41,736 nucleotides of DNA from assembly GCA_030018435.1 (NCBI GenBank), contig JASEEY010000011.1, positions 1 to 41,736 on the forward strand, read 5' to 3'. Positions 32,224 to 41,100 of the stretch are shown in pieces. This DNA is from Methanocellales archaeon (GTDB lineage Archaea; Halobacteriota; UBA148; JAUWXC01). The notes beneath the pieces are model-generated. The model was not told where the DNA came from. It saw only the letters and a program-made list of their open reading frames with translations, and searched no databases. Numbering within the stretch: the first letter of the stretch is position 1; every line of letters starts with the position of its first letter. A program made the position numbers and the translations under genes.

Positions 32224-32961
32224 TTAAATCATTTTAATCCTTCTGATTACCTCTTCCAGCATCGCCTTATTATCGTATGAGGTGCGCATATGTTCCAATT
32301 CGGACTCAGGCAAGACCCTCATCTCATCAACCAGTTTTATCATATTGGGTATTGCCCTAACAACGTTATCCACAATCGTAACGCTTGCAGTCTGTGCAGT
32401 TCTCGACAAGGGATTGAGGTCGATTGCGATCGTCTTTTTTCCCATGTCTGTGAGAGCCTCGCACCTATCCCCATCCTCTAAGGGCACGAGCACGACATCT
32501 GCGCTGTATATTCCTTCTTTGCTTACCTTAGCCCTCTCATGCGAAATTCCAGGAATGTGCGCATCTGCTCTTTTTCCCAGAACGTCCTTTGCTCCATGTG
32601 CCTTCAGATGATGGATTATCTTATCTACTCTTTCTTCCGTCTTGTGAAACAGGTTTACCTCGAGCTGCGCGCCGATTTTTTCACTTAGACCCACCAGTTC
32701 ATCCGACACCAGTGCGGCGGTGTTACCATTGACGGATATGACCGGGTGCTTTGCCGCTAACATTGCTGCAACCGCAACCTTTGTTGCCATTGTCGCAGGC
32801 TCTATTGTCTTTTCACCAATCAGGTAATCGAACGCCTCTCCTCTTCCATGCGCAATCAATCCTTCTGTGCACACGATGCCCGCTTTGAATCCGTTCACCA
32901 ACTTCTCTCTGATCATCAGCGATTCGTAGCGCGGATGGTCCTTTGGAATCATAGCATTCAT
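32224..32961 (-). CDS. 4-phosphopantoate--beta-alanine ligase (phosphopantothenate synthetase)
   Basis: Archaeal enzyme of CoA synthesis that joins 4-phosphopantoate and beta-alanine with ATP, replacing the bacterial PanC/CoaA route. The N-terminal IPKDHPRYESLMIREKLV is the family signature, with EPATMATKVAVAAMLAAKHPVISVNGNTAAL (about 55-85) and DLNPLSRTAQTASVTIVDN (about 190-210). The ATG at 32961 overlaps the pantoate kinase stop (ATGA) and gives 245 residues; an in-frame ATG at 32985 would add eight and an ATG at 32952 would remove three. Enzyme and kinase are adjacent as in most archaea, so they act in sequence. Confidence 0.92.
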   Translation of the reverse strand: MNAMIPKDHPRYESLMIREKLVNGFKAGIVCTEGLIAHGRGEAFDYLIGEKTIEPATMATKVAVAAMLAAKHPVISVNGNTAALVSDELVGLSEKIGAQLEVNLFHKTEERVDKIIHHLKAHGAKDVLGKRADAHIPGISHERAKVSKEGIYSADVVLVPLEDGDRCEALTDMGKKTIAIDLNPLSRTAQTASVTIVDNVVRAIPNMIKLVDEMRVLPESELEHMRTSYDNKAMLEEVIRRIKMI

Positions 32962-33818
32962 AGCAATTGCGCTCCCTGATGGCATATTTTGCTCGTCTTA
33001 ACATCCCCAAATTCCTTCAGCGCCTCGTATCCATCAATTGCAAACACGACATCACCTAACATCGCCATGCTTGCCATGCCGCCCGCGGATTCGACCGCTT
33101 CTATCACATCAGCTGCTTTACTGCTGAGAAGCCCTGTTTCGATGGCGAATTTTCTGGACAGCCGAATAAACTCGTTAAATGTCGGTTTGCAGAGCAATTT
33201 CTTCAGGGCATCCTTTCCTGCCTTATTAATCTCTCTTCTCACATCTGCATCTTCCAGGACATCCCTTGTGACGATCTCGCCAAACACCACGTAATCAATT
33301 TTAACATCGCCGACGGGAATCCTTTCAACGATGCCTACTCCTGGTGCTCCAGGCTCTTTTCGTATTATCATGCCCCCAGTTGACTGCGCGATCACGTCTC
33401 CCAAGCCCGTTTTATTCTCTACTTCAGCTATATGAGCGACTTTCGCGGCCCGCTCATATGTGAGATTCAATGATAATGCCTCATTCAGCGCTAGTGCAGT
33501 ACTAAGTGCACCGGCTCCACTGGCTCCAAAGCCGCATCCTATTGGGACATCTATCTTGCTGCGCACTTCAACGGAGTGCTTGGCTGCTAATCCCCTCACG
33601 ACGAACTCGGTGGTAGGTGCTCTTGCGAGAACGCCATTTAGCTGAATGGATGTATCTCCTCCATCTTTAACCATAACTTCTGTCACCGTTCCAGCCTGGA
33701 GCGTAAATCCACATCCCCTGGACCCCGTGCGCTCGGCGCTTTTAGATTCGCAAATTTCAAAAAAGCCCGTGATATGCGACGGCGCATACGCCTTGGCTTT
33801 TATGGCATTCATAAACAT
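32958..33818 (-). CDS. Pantoate kinase (archaeal, GHMP family)
   Basis: A 286-residue GHMP-superfamily kinase that phosphorylates pantoate, the first archaea-specific step of CoA synthesis. The N-terminal AKAYAPSHITGFFEI, the phosphate-binding loop PIGCGFGASGAGALSTALAL (about residues 92-111) and GGMASMAMLGDVVFA near the C-terminus fit the family. The ATG at 33818 (or 33812) lies only 15 bases from the left-end hairpin of the TnpB element, so the gene's native upstream region has been displaced. Its upstream neighbour before the insertion was very likely coaBC, which acts later in the same pathway. Confidence 0.92.
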   Translation of the reverse strand: MFMNAIKAKAYAPSHITGFFEICESKSAERTGSRGCGFTLQAGTVTEVMVKDGGDTSIQLNGVLARAPTTEFVVRGLAAKHSVEVRSKIDVPIGCGFGASGAGALSTALALNEALSLNLTYERAAKVAHIAEVENKTGLGDVIAQSTGGMIIRKEPGAPGVGIVERIPVGDVKIDYVVFGEIVTRDVLEDADVRREINKAGKDALKKLLCKPTFNEFIRLSRKFAIETGLLSSKAADVIEAVESAGGMASMAMLGDVVFAIDGYEALKEFGDVKTSKICHQGAQLL

Positions 33819-33832
33819 CTGGGCAAGGAGGC

Positions 33833-33850
33833 CACCGTATTTATGCGGTG
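33833..33850 (+). repeat. Left-end hairpin of the TnpB element
   Basis: CACCG and CGGTG arms around TATTTATG. It resembles the right-end hairpin in arm sequence and AT loop, as expected for TnpA-recognised ends. Confidence 0.6.
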
Positions 33851-33899
33851 CAGGAATTACCCTTTACACCTCCGTAAACTTCTTAAGTTCTCAAGATGA

Positions 33900-35162
33900 T
33901 TGAGTATCGGTAATATCTTGAAAAAGTGCATTGTACTAAATACGGTGGATTTAACTCCAAGGAAACAAGAGATATTCGATGATTTCCTTGCAGAATATCT
34001 TCGTGTTCTCAACGAGACGTTGGAGCATCTACCAGGTACCAAATCCTCTACACAGTTACACCATCTAACATATTCAGACATACGCAAGACCTCCTTTCTG
34101 CCCTCCGACATCGTTCAGGAAGCCAGAAAAGATGTCTGGGCTAATCGAAAGACGATTAATGGCAACTTCAAGAGGTGCTCTATTCGGCTCAACAAGCGAT
34201 GGTTCAAATTCGTTACGTCTAATAGAGAAAATCCCTGCTTTAGGATTACTTATTCCCCTCAAAAGAACTTTGTGATTCCTGTTAAACTCGATGGGCAAAC
34301 TAAGCGATTCAATTCCTTCCTTGAAGACGGGTGGAACTTTGATAACATCTCTCTTTTGCGGGATGGAAGGATTGCTGTCGTCTTTGAAAAGGAGTTTTCT
34401 AAGCCAGCAAACGACAGAAGGTTTGTCGTTGGGGTAGATGTCGGCTCTTCCACGCTTGCAGCCGTTACCGTCTTTGATAGTGGAACCTCCAAAGTGGTCA
34501 AACAACTCTACTTCGGCAGGGACGTCGCCAACCGACAAAGAAAATATCTTGAGCGAAGAAGCAAGCTTCAGGCCCATGCTGACAAAGGCTCTGGAAAATC
34601 CAAGAAATACCTCAAGAGGCTTAAATACAAGCAGAGAGATTTTATCAAGACCAGAAGCGGTCAGATTGCAAAAGAAATTGTGAACCTTGCCAAGTCGTAT
34701 GATGCCTCTATTGCCATTGAAAAGCTTAGCATTCGGGGAAGGAGACGCAAGTTTAGCAGGAAGGCTAATAAGAAGATTAATCGCATTCCTTATGCTCGAT
34801 TTAGAGAGTTTATTAGCTCCAATTGTGAACAATTTGGTGTACCTATTCAAGTTGTTGATGCCTACCACACCTCCAAGTGGTGTCCGCACTGCGGTGCAGT
34901 GAATAAAGGGCACGGCTCTGGGAACTATGCCCTGTACAGATGCAGGGGGTGTGGTATGCTCGTGAACAGCGATAGGAAGGCATCGTTGGCTATCGCCATC
35001 AAATCCGTGTTGGAGCGGACTTCTAAAGAGCTCACCAACTCTTGTTTTGTCCAGATTTCCAACACGAGAGTCCCAGTAAACGGGCTCGTCCGTCCAGATG
35101 CGGTTGGTTCGAGTTTTGCTGTGCATGATATCGACCATCCTATGGAAAGCCACCGTTTTTAA
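33900..35162 (+). CDS. tnpB: TnpB RNA-guided nuclease (IS605 OrfB family)
   Basis: A 420-residue TnpB, the RuvC-like nuclease of IS200/IS605 elements that uses a guide RNA made from the element's right end and is the ancestor of Cas12. The RuvC residues are Asp 180 (GVDVGSST), Glu 274 (AIEKLSI) and Asp 358 (NSDRKAS), and the zinc ribbon is CPHC (328-331) and CRGC (348-351). The usual Asn in the last motif (DxNAA) is Lys-Ala-Ser here. The start is TTG at 33900 or 33918; no ATG precedes the conserved region closely. The C-terminal 50 residues overlap the likely guide-RNA scaffold region. All catalytic residues are intact, so it may be active. Confidence 0.92.
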   Translation: MSIGNILKKCIVLNTVDLTPRKQEIFDDFLAEYLRVLNETLEHLPGTKSSTQLHHLTYSDIRKTSFLPSDIVQEARKDVWANRKTINGNFKRCSIRLNKRWFKFVTSNRENPCFRITYSPQKNFVIPVKLDGQTKRFNSFLEDGWNFDNISLLRDGRIAVVFEKEFSKPANDRRFVVGVDVGSSTLAAVTVFDSGTSKVVKQLYFGRDVANRQRKYLERRSKLQAHADKGSGKSKKYLKRLKYKQRDFIKTRSGQIAKEIVNLAKSYDASIAIEKLSIRGRRRKFSRKANKKINRIPYARFREFISSNCEQFGVPIQVVDAYHTSKWCPHCGAVNKGHGSGNYALYRCRGCGMLVNSDRKASLAIAIKSVLERTSKELTNSCFVQISNTRVPVNGLVRPDAVGSSFAVHDIDHPMESHRF

Positions 35163-35169
35163 ACGGTGG
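35150..35169 (+). repeat. Right-end hairpin / guide-RNA scaffold end of the TnpB element
   Basis: CCACCGTTTTTAAACGGTGG, a perfect palindrome overlapping the tnpB stop codon (TAA at 35160-35162). In TnpB elements the right end encodes the 3' part of the omega (re)RNA and sets the guide, which would continue into the coaBC 3' end. Confidence 0.8.
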
Positions 35170-35173
35170 TAGT

Positions 35174-36379
35174 TTACAACATTCCAGCTATCGCATCTAT
35201 TACCTTTTTTGCAATCTCTCGCTTGGAGCCCTTGACATGTATGACATCATCACCGATGATATATACTTCGTTCTCCTCCTCGCCGATTCCACCCTTACCA
35301 ACATCGTTTGCCACGGCTAAATTTAGCTTGAGCCCATCTTTCATCGACCTCGTTTTGCTTATCAACTCCTCCTTAGAGACGTTGGTCTCGGCCTTGAAAC
35401 TGACCATATATAATCCGGGATGCATGTCTCTGACCCTTTCTATTAACTTAGGAACGGGCTTGAGACTCAACGTTAACGCCTGCCCAGAGGGGAGCTTATC
35501 CTGAGATCTGTCAACGGTGTAATCCGAGACAGCAGCGGCGCAGATAAATACATCATAACCTTTTTTAAGCTCACCCAACACGGCATCGCTCATCTCTTTG
35601 GCGCTTTCGACGTAGATGTTGCGAATAGCCGTATACGGGCAATCGCCCTTCTGCACAAGGGTTACATCCGCTCCCCTGATGAATGTCCCCCTTGCCAGCT
35701 CTAAACCCGTCTTTCCCGAGCTTCTGTTCGTGAGTATTCGTATTGGGTCGATCGCCTCTGCGGTTGCGCCTCCAGTGACCAGCACCTTTTTTCCTTTTAA
35801 CTCCTTTTTGGAGAGGGAGCGTAGCACATGTACGATAATGTCATCGGTGTCAGCGATCTTTGCTCTCCCTTCTTCCAGGCGGGGACCCACAAATTCGATC
35901 CCAAGCCCTTTCAATCGCTGGACGTTTTCAGCGATGATTGGATGGGAATACATCGATTCGTGCATCGCAGGAACGATGATGATTGGAAGCCCTGCGCCCA
36001 GCGCAGTGGATGCAAATGTCGTCACAGGAGTGTCATCTATTCCAGTCGCGATTTTGCCGATCGTATTTGCCGTGCAGGGGGCAATCAACAATAAATCGGC
36101 TTTGCCAATCCTATCTCCACACAATTCAATATGCTCGACATCTCCTGTGATCTCGGTTATCACATCTCGCCCGGTTGCGTATTGCAGCGCATATGGATGT
36201 ATGATCTTTTGGGCATCCCTAGTCATGACACCATAAATGTCAGCGCCGTATCTGATCAGTTCACGCGCCAGCTTGATTGCCTCGACGGCTGCTATGCTAC
36301 CCGTAACACCCAACACGATTTTCTTGCCAGATAGCTCATTACCCTTGGAGCCTTTGATATCCAGCGTGGGATGGGTCAA
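35174..36379 (-). CDS. coaBC: Bifunctional CoaBC (phosphopantothenoylcysteine synthetase/decarboxylase)
   Basis: A 401-residue fusion for two steps of CoA synthesis. The N-terminal flavodoxin-like CoaC half (about 1-185) has LGVTGSIAAVEAIKLARELI, a catalytic His in DVEHIELC and PAMHESMYSHP. The CoaB half (from about 195) has KVLVTGGATAEAIDPIR, RSSGKTGLELARG and AAAVSDYTV. Start is TTG at 36379 with AGGTGG a few bases upstream. The gene ends about five bases from the right-end hairpin of the TnpB element; its final residues could have been altered by the insertion. It follows the SagB-like gene by 13 bases. Confidence 0.94.
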   Translation of the reverse strand: MTHPTLDIKGSKGNELSGKKIVLGVTGSIAAVEAIKLARELIRYGADIYGVMTRDAQKIIHPYALQYATGRDVITEITGDVEHIELCGDRIGKADLLLIAPCTANTIGKIATGIDDTPVTTFASTALGAGLPIIIVPAMHESMYSHPIIAENVQRLKGLGIEFVGPRLEEGRAKIADTDDIIVHVLRSLSKKELKGKKVLVTGGATAEAIDPIRILTNRSSGKTGLELARGTFIRGADVTLVQKGDCPYTAIRNIYVESAKEMSDAVLGELKKGYDVFICAAAVSDYTVDRSQDKLPSGQALTLSLKPVPKLIERVRDMHPGLYMVSFKAETNVSKEELISKTRSMKDGLKLNLAVANDVGKGGIGEEENEVYIIGDDVIHVKGSKREIAKKVIDAIAGML

Positions 36380-36392
36380 GATACCACCTGAT

Positions 36393-37091
36393 TTATCGCA
36401 TTACATATCCAACCGGCATGACATATAATGGTTGATGCTCCTCTGGGAGATGTAGTAGTTTCGCAACTTCATCATCGTAAAACGCTCCTATCGCCACTGT
36501 TCCAAGACCTAATGCCTCTGCTTGGAGATATATGTTCTGTCCCACATGCCCGGCTTCTATGTGCACGTATCTGATGCCTCTTTCTTCATAGCGCTGCATC
36601 GTCCTTTCATACTCTGCTGTTATTACCATCGAGACAGGCGCATCTGCTATGAATCCCTGGGCTACGCACGCCCTTGCCAGGTCAGTCCGAAGATCCCCTT
36701 CTGCGTGGAGCGAGATGGAATGATCGCTTGGATCATAGTGATATACTCCTGTTTCCAGTCCTTCTATCTTGCCTGCAACGATGTACAGATCAAGCGGATA
36801 CGTTGCGCCTGCGGATGGTGCTGCTCTCTTGAACCTTTCTGTTATTCCCTGCGCTGCCCAGAGAATTTGCGAGAGCTGATCCATTCTTAAGGACACATCT
36901 CTAAAACTTCTTCTCGACCTCCTCTTCTTTATCGCCTCTTCTAATGACATCTCCCCTGTCAATTTGGGCGCTGGTAACATCGTCACATCACCTCCTCTCA
37001 GACGATTAAGGCAACTGGTAACTGACAAGCCGATGAGACTTGCTCCTATTCCTGCTATGATTCCGAGAAAATTCCTTCTCGATACTGGCAC
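36393..37091 (-). CDS. Exported SagB/ThcOx-type nitroreductase with Tat and lipobox motifs
   Basis: A 232-residue FMN-dependent oxidoreductase of the nitroreductase superfamily, SagB type (RRSRRSFRDVSLRMDQLSQILWAAQGI, APSAGATYPLD, VAQGFIADAPV, EAGHVGQNIYLQAEALGLGTV). Unlike cytosolic members it begins VSRRNFLGIIAGIGASLIGL, a twin-arginine signal, followed by LSVTSC, a possible lipobox, so it is predicted to be folded in the cytoplasm, exported by Tat and possibly lipid-anchored outside. Start is GTG at 37091. SagB relatives act as dehydrogenases in peptide modification; an exported one probably has another redox role. It is transcribed divergently from thiL, with about 40 bases between. Confidence 0.82.
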   Translation of the reverse strand: MPVSRRNFLGIIAGIGASLIGLSVTSCLNRLRGGDVTMLPAPKLTGEMSLEEAIKKRRSRRSFRDVSLRMDQLSQILWAAQGITERFKRAAPSAGATYPLDLYIVAGKIEGLETGVYHYDPSDHSISLHAEGDLRTDLARACVAQGFIADAPVSMVITAEYERTMQRYEERGIRYVHIEAGHVGQNIYLQAEALGLGTVAIGAFYDDEVAKLLHLPEEHQPLYVMPVGYVMR

Positions 37092-37131
37092 AACAAGGTT
37101 ATTATTGTCTCATCGGTATATGTACAATTCG
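37092..37131. promoter_or_regulatory. Divergent promoters of nitroreductase and thiL genes
   Basis: Only 40 bases separate the two starts. CATATACC (- strand, about 37114-37121) and TTATTATTG (+ strand, about 37099-37107) are the AT-rich candidates for TATA boxes, implying near-leaderless transcripts. Confidence 0.35.
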
Positions 37132-38076
37132 ATGAAAATTCGAGATATAGGAGAGCGTGCCCTTATAGATAGGCTCACTAAATTGTTGCCACATGACATA
37201 GTCCTCGGAGCCGGAGAGGATGATTGTGCTGTCTTGGATTATGGTGATGAATATCTTCTCATAACTACTGATATGCTTCACCAGAGCACGGATTTTCCAG
37301 ATGAGATGGCTCCCTGGCAGATGGGCTGGATGTCGGTTGCAGTAAGTCTGAGCGACATCGCTGCGATGGGCGGGAGACCGTTTGCCACTGTCGCAGCATT
37401 GGGACTTCCTGATGATGTGGAGATTGCCTTTGTCGAGGGCATCGTTAAAGGGATGAACGCATGCGCAAAGAAGTTCGACATCCCTATCGTTGGTGGGGAC
37501 ACGGATGAGCACGATGAACTTACGATAGTTTGTACCATTCTTGGCAGCGTCAAAAAAGACGAATTGCTGAGGCGTAAGGGCGCTCAAAAGGGCGATTTGG
37601 TCTGCGTGACCGGCGAATTGGGAACAGCAGAAGCGGGACTTAGGGCGCTGAAGATGGATATTCAGCCAAACGTCAAGCATGCGCTGACAAAAAAATTGTT
37701 CGAGCCCCAGCCAAGGGTCAACGAAGCGATCGCGTTGGCAACGTCCGACGCGGCGACATCCATGATGGATATTAGCGACGGTCTTGCGTTATCACTGCAT
37801 GATTTGAACAAAGCGAACAACATCGGCTTTCTAATTTATGGGGATAAGTTACCAGTCCTAGATGAAACTAAAGTTATTTCCACCGGTCTGGATTTGCCGC
37901 TGTATGGCGCTGGCGATTTTGAACTTCTGTTTACCATCAAACCCAACGCTCTGGAGAGAGCAAGAAAAGCATGTCAATTTACCGTGATAGGTGAGGTTAC
38001 TTCCGGCGACATTTTGGTCAAAAAGGATGATGTGACGGAAAAGATTGAGGCAAAAGGGTACGAGCATTTCAGGTAG
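37132..38076 (+). CDS. thiL: Thiamine-monophosphate kinase
   Basis: A 314-residue AIR-synthase/PurM-like ATP-dependent kinase that makes thiamine diphosphate from the monophosphate. The N-terminal MKIRDIGERALIDRL, the metal/phosphate segment GAGEDDCAVLD, LLITTDMLHQSTDFP, the IVGGDTD metal site and GAGDFELLFTI near the C-terminus are the expected motifs. The frame is open well upstream (to 36964), but that covers the divergent nitroreductase gene; the ATG at 37132 gives the family N-terminus (ATG 37120 is an alternative). Confidence 0.93.
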   Translation: MKIRDIGERALIDRLTKLLPHDIVLGAGEDDCAVLDYGDEYLLITTDMLHQSTDFPDEMAPWQMGWMSVAVSLSDIAAMGGRPFATVAALGLPDDVEIAFVEGIVKGMNACAKKFDIPIVGGDTDEHDELTIVCTILGSVKKDELLRRKGAQKGDLVCVTGELGTAEAGLRALKMDIQPNVKHALTKKLFEPQPRVNEAIALATSDAATSMMDISDGLALSLHDLNKANNIGFLIYGDKLPVLDETKVISTGLDLPLYGAGDFELLFTIKPNALERARKACQFTVIGEVTSGDILVKKDDVTEKIEAKGYEHFR

Positions 38077-38180
38077 GTAATGAATATTTTTCAAGCTTCT
38101 GGGAAAAGATACTTATCTGAGACATTGATTAACATTAAATGGTTGAAAACGGTTGAACCTTCGTGGACGACCGTGGTGAT
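38077..38180 (+). promoter_or_regulatory. Upstream region of the multiheme cytochrome gene
   Basis: A 104-base spacer. AT-rich TTAACATTAAATGG near 38128-38141 could be the TATA region. The direct repeat GGTTGAA...GGTTGAA at about 38141-38157, the second copy forming GGTTGAACC, a nine-base palindrome, may bind a regulator. GGTGAT directly before the ATG can pair with the 16S tail. Confidence 0.4.
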
Positions 38181-41100
38181 ATGAGAAGATTAGCATTATT
38201 GATGGCAGCAACATCGTTACTTATGTTGATTTCGATTCATGTAGCGGTTGCTACGTCTTCTTCGCTAGTTTGGTGGGGGGATGCTGAGTGGCACTACAGA
38301 GTTCCTGTCGAGATCAATGTAACCGATGTTAACATAACTGACTGTCCGGTCGAACATTGGGTCAATTTCACCCAATTGCTAACAGATTTAAATATCAGCG
38401 GAACGTTTGATGAGAATTCTACGAGGGTAATAGAGCACAATGCAACCACTGATACCGTCATCAAAGAAGTGTCATCTCGATTCGATAAGAGCGCTGGCTA
38501 CAATGCGACGACAAATGCCACAGGTGAAGTCGTATGGACGATAGATGGGACAACTCTCATCAACTCCACCAGACTTTATTACATCTATTTTGACATCGTG
38601 GAGAATGGGGTTAAAAGCCTACCTGATTATCCAGCGATTGATTATCCTATCTCCCTCTCTGACACGTTTACCGATACAACAAAAGTGAATATGGCGGCAT
38701 CGACTAATGTAACCGTTAATATGACAAGAGGCGATGTTAGGCTAGCGTTTCCCAAGGAAAAAGGTACTGTAAATTTGTGTTTGAATAAAAATGCTAGCAT
38801 TGATGGGGGTAATGCGGCTAATGCAGTAGATGGCGATGATGCTACATATGCTTCTTTTCCCAATTTACCAACTACCTATGCCATTGTTGATTTGAATGGC
38901 ACATTTGAGATATGGTCTATACGATATAGGCATTGGAACTGGGAAAGCCCAGGTTGGGTAAAAATATACTTGGACCAAAGCGGCACGTGGGCGTTAGTGT
39001 ACGAAAACACTGCCGTTCCAGGCTCCGCTTACACAGACGAAGAATTTGCAGTTAATCAAAGTGGTAGCAGAATCAAATTTGAGTGTGACGGTCCGACTAG
39101 TGCCAACGACGACCTTTGTGAGATTGAGGCATGGGAGGTGATCTACAATAGTACAGTGGGATATCAATCACCGGGCACTCTTACATCCATCACAACCACA
39201 ACACAAGCCCCGATCATTTCTGTAACACCAACATGGAATGTAACCACTACAGCGAACACAACGTTATCGATAAATGTCTCAGTGGATAATGGGACGACAT
39301 GGTATGCTGCTTCCAACGGGACTGCGATTAACATCTCTTATGATCCAGCAAACATAAAAGCGCTCTATAGGGCAAATTTCACGACATCGGATGTAAATGC
39401 CACTCCTGAGTTATATGACATCAATCTTGTTCATCGGACAGAACTACGCACGATAACGCAAAAAGCACCTGAGGCAGGCGAGATTTTAGAGGTGTTCACG
39501 AGAGATGTCGATGGTAATGGCGTTTGGGATGTAAATGTTACTATCCATAAAAATGGAACATCAACTCTAGTTGCTCAAGGAACGACAAATGCCACTGGAC
39601 ATTTGAGAACCATTGTGTCTTGCCGTCCAACGACAGAAAATGAAACCTTCGATATAAACGTCTCAAAGCGCTGGTATGTTGACAATTCCACCAGTGCTAT
39701 AAATCCACCAACAAACGTCACGCTAATGCTTGACCATCACGTTGGTCTTAAGGCGTTTGGATATTTGGATAAATATGTCTACTGGTTTGGTAGGGGCAGC
39801 AGTTCGTCCTTCACCCCAACATGGACCGATGATAACGTCAACCCAGACTATGTAATTTGGCCCATGGCAGCAGTCAATACTACTGATCCCATTGCCTTGA
39901 AGGTCAGAGAGTTTAACACGATTAGAGCATTTGTCACAGTCCTCGATGAAAAAGGGGTGCCAGTTCCCAATTTAACCGTCAAAATGTGGGTCGTAAACGA
40001 TACCGGATACTACATCAATAAAACGGCATCAGACGATGGCAACAGAAGATATCACGCAGTCTGGGAGGGATGGAAACACCCGAACACGACAGCAGCGGGA
40101 TATAAAGCAGTGGGCGCAGACGGCGAGGCCATGTATGGTAAGTTCACCAGTCGAAAGACGTATTATGTTTATGTGGATGTCAATGGTGATGATATAGCTG
40201 ATTTAAAGTTGCCATTCATGGCATATTGTGTCATGGACACGCACTGGGCTTTATCATCTTCGTCGCAGACTCCGAGTCATTGTGAGAATGGAACACTATG
40301 CGGTGCAAACCAAGATGCCCACTATTGGTCCCAGCATAGTAGGCTTTATGGTCTATATTGTACTGATTGTCATGGGTGGGGCGATGGCGTGATTCCAAGT
40401 ATGGAAAACATAAGCTATGGTATGGTTCACCCTCGCCCTGAATCGGCGGAGTTTGTTAGTTGCAACAATGCTACTTGTCATGGAAATATGACCGATCCCC
40501 AGACTGTGCCGGGGTACCCTGCTGGAACGTACAACATAACTGCACCGTACTACCCGTATCCGGTGAATTGCACGAACTGCCATACATACAGGGATAGTGT
40601 TACCCCGACGATAGCAGGTCATAACAACAGCATAGAATGTAAGTACTGTCACGCCGGCAATTTCCACGCTTTGCTAACGACTGAGGTGAACACCCCAGGT
40701 TATAGTTCAACCTACTATAGCACATGCTATCGGATCTGTCATCAGGTTCAGGAGAAGCACAATAACACCCTTGATTGTGATCAATGTCATCAGAACATGA
40801 GTACTGCACCATTCCATCAGTCCAATTTAACGGCCATACGAAGGTGCGATTCATGTCATCAGAATGTCAGTCACGTTGCACCTCATATACCAAGTCCGCT
40901 CAATCACAGTACCGGGCAGAAATGGGGCAATTACTGGGACAACACCAGTGACGTATCTGCATGCGTGTACTGCCACGGTGATGCAGCCCACTCGACACTA
41001 GCATTAGGTCCTCCCCTTCAATTTAAGGGAGATAACGTTGTCAATTCCTCCATCTCGAGCGGAAACTGGTGCGCAGGTTGCCATTATCAAGGTTATCAAA

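Larger units (their letters stand above)
33832..35172 (+). mobile_element. TnpB-only IS200/IS605-type element (IS1341-like)
   Basis: About 1.34 kb between pantoate kinase and coaBC, read opposite to that operon. Subterminal hairpins are present at both ends: CACCG-8 bases-CGGTG (33833-33850) and CCACCGTTTTTAAACGGTGG (35150-35169), which resemble each other. There is a single gene, tnpB; no tnpA (Y1 transposase) is present, so movement would need TnpA in trans. Exact ends cannot be fixed as these elements make no target duplication. The right end lies about five bases from the coaBC stop codon. Confidence 0.85.

Noticed and set aside
34074-35153. A 359-codon frame antisense to tnpB
   Set aside because: TnpB has intact catalytic motifs; the antisense frame has no family pattern.
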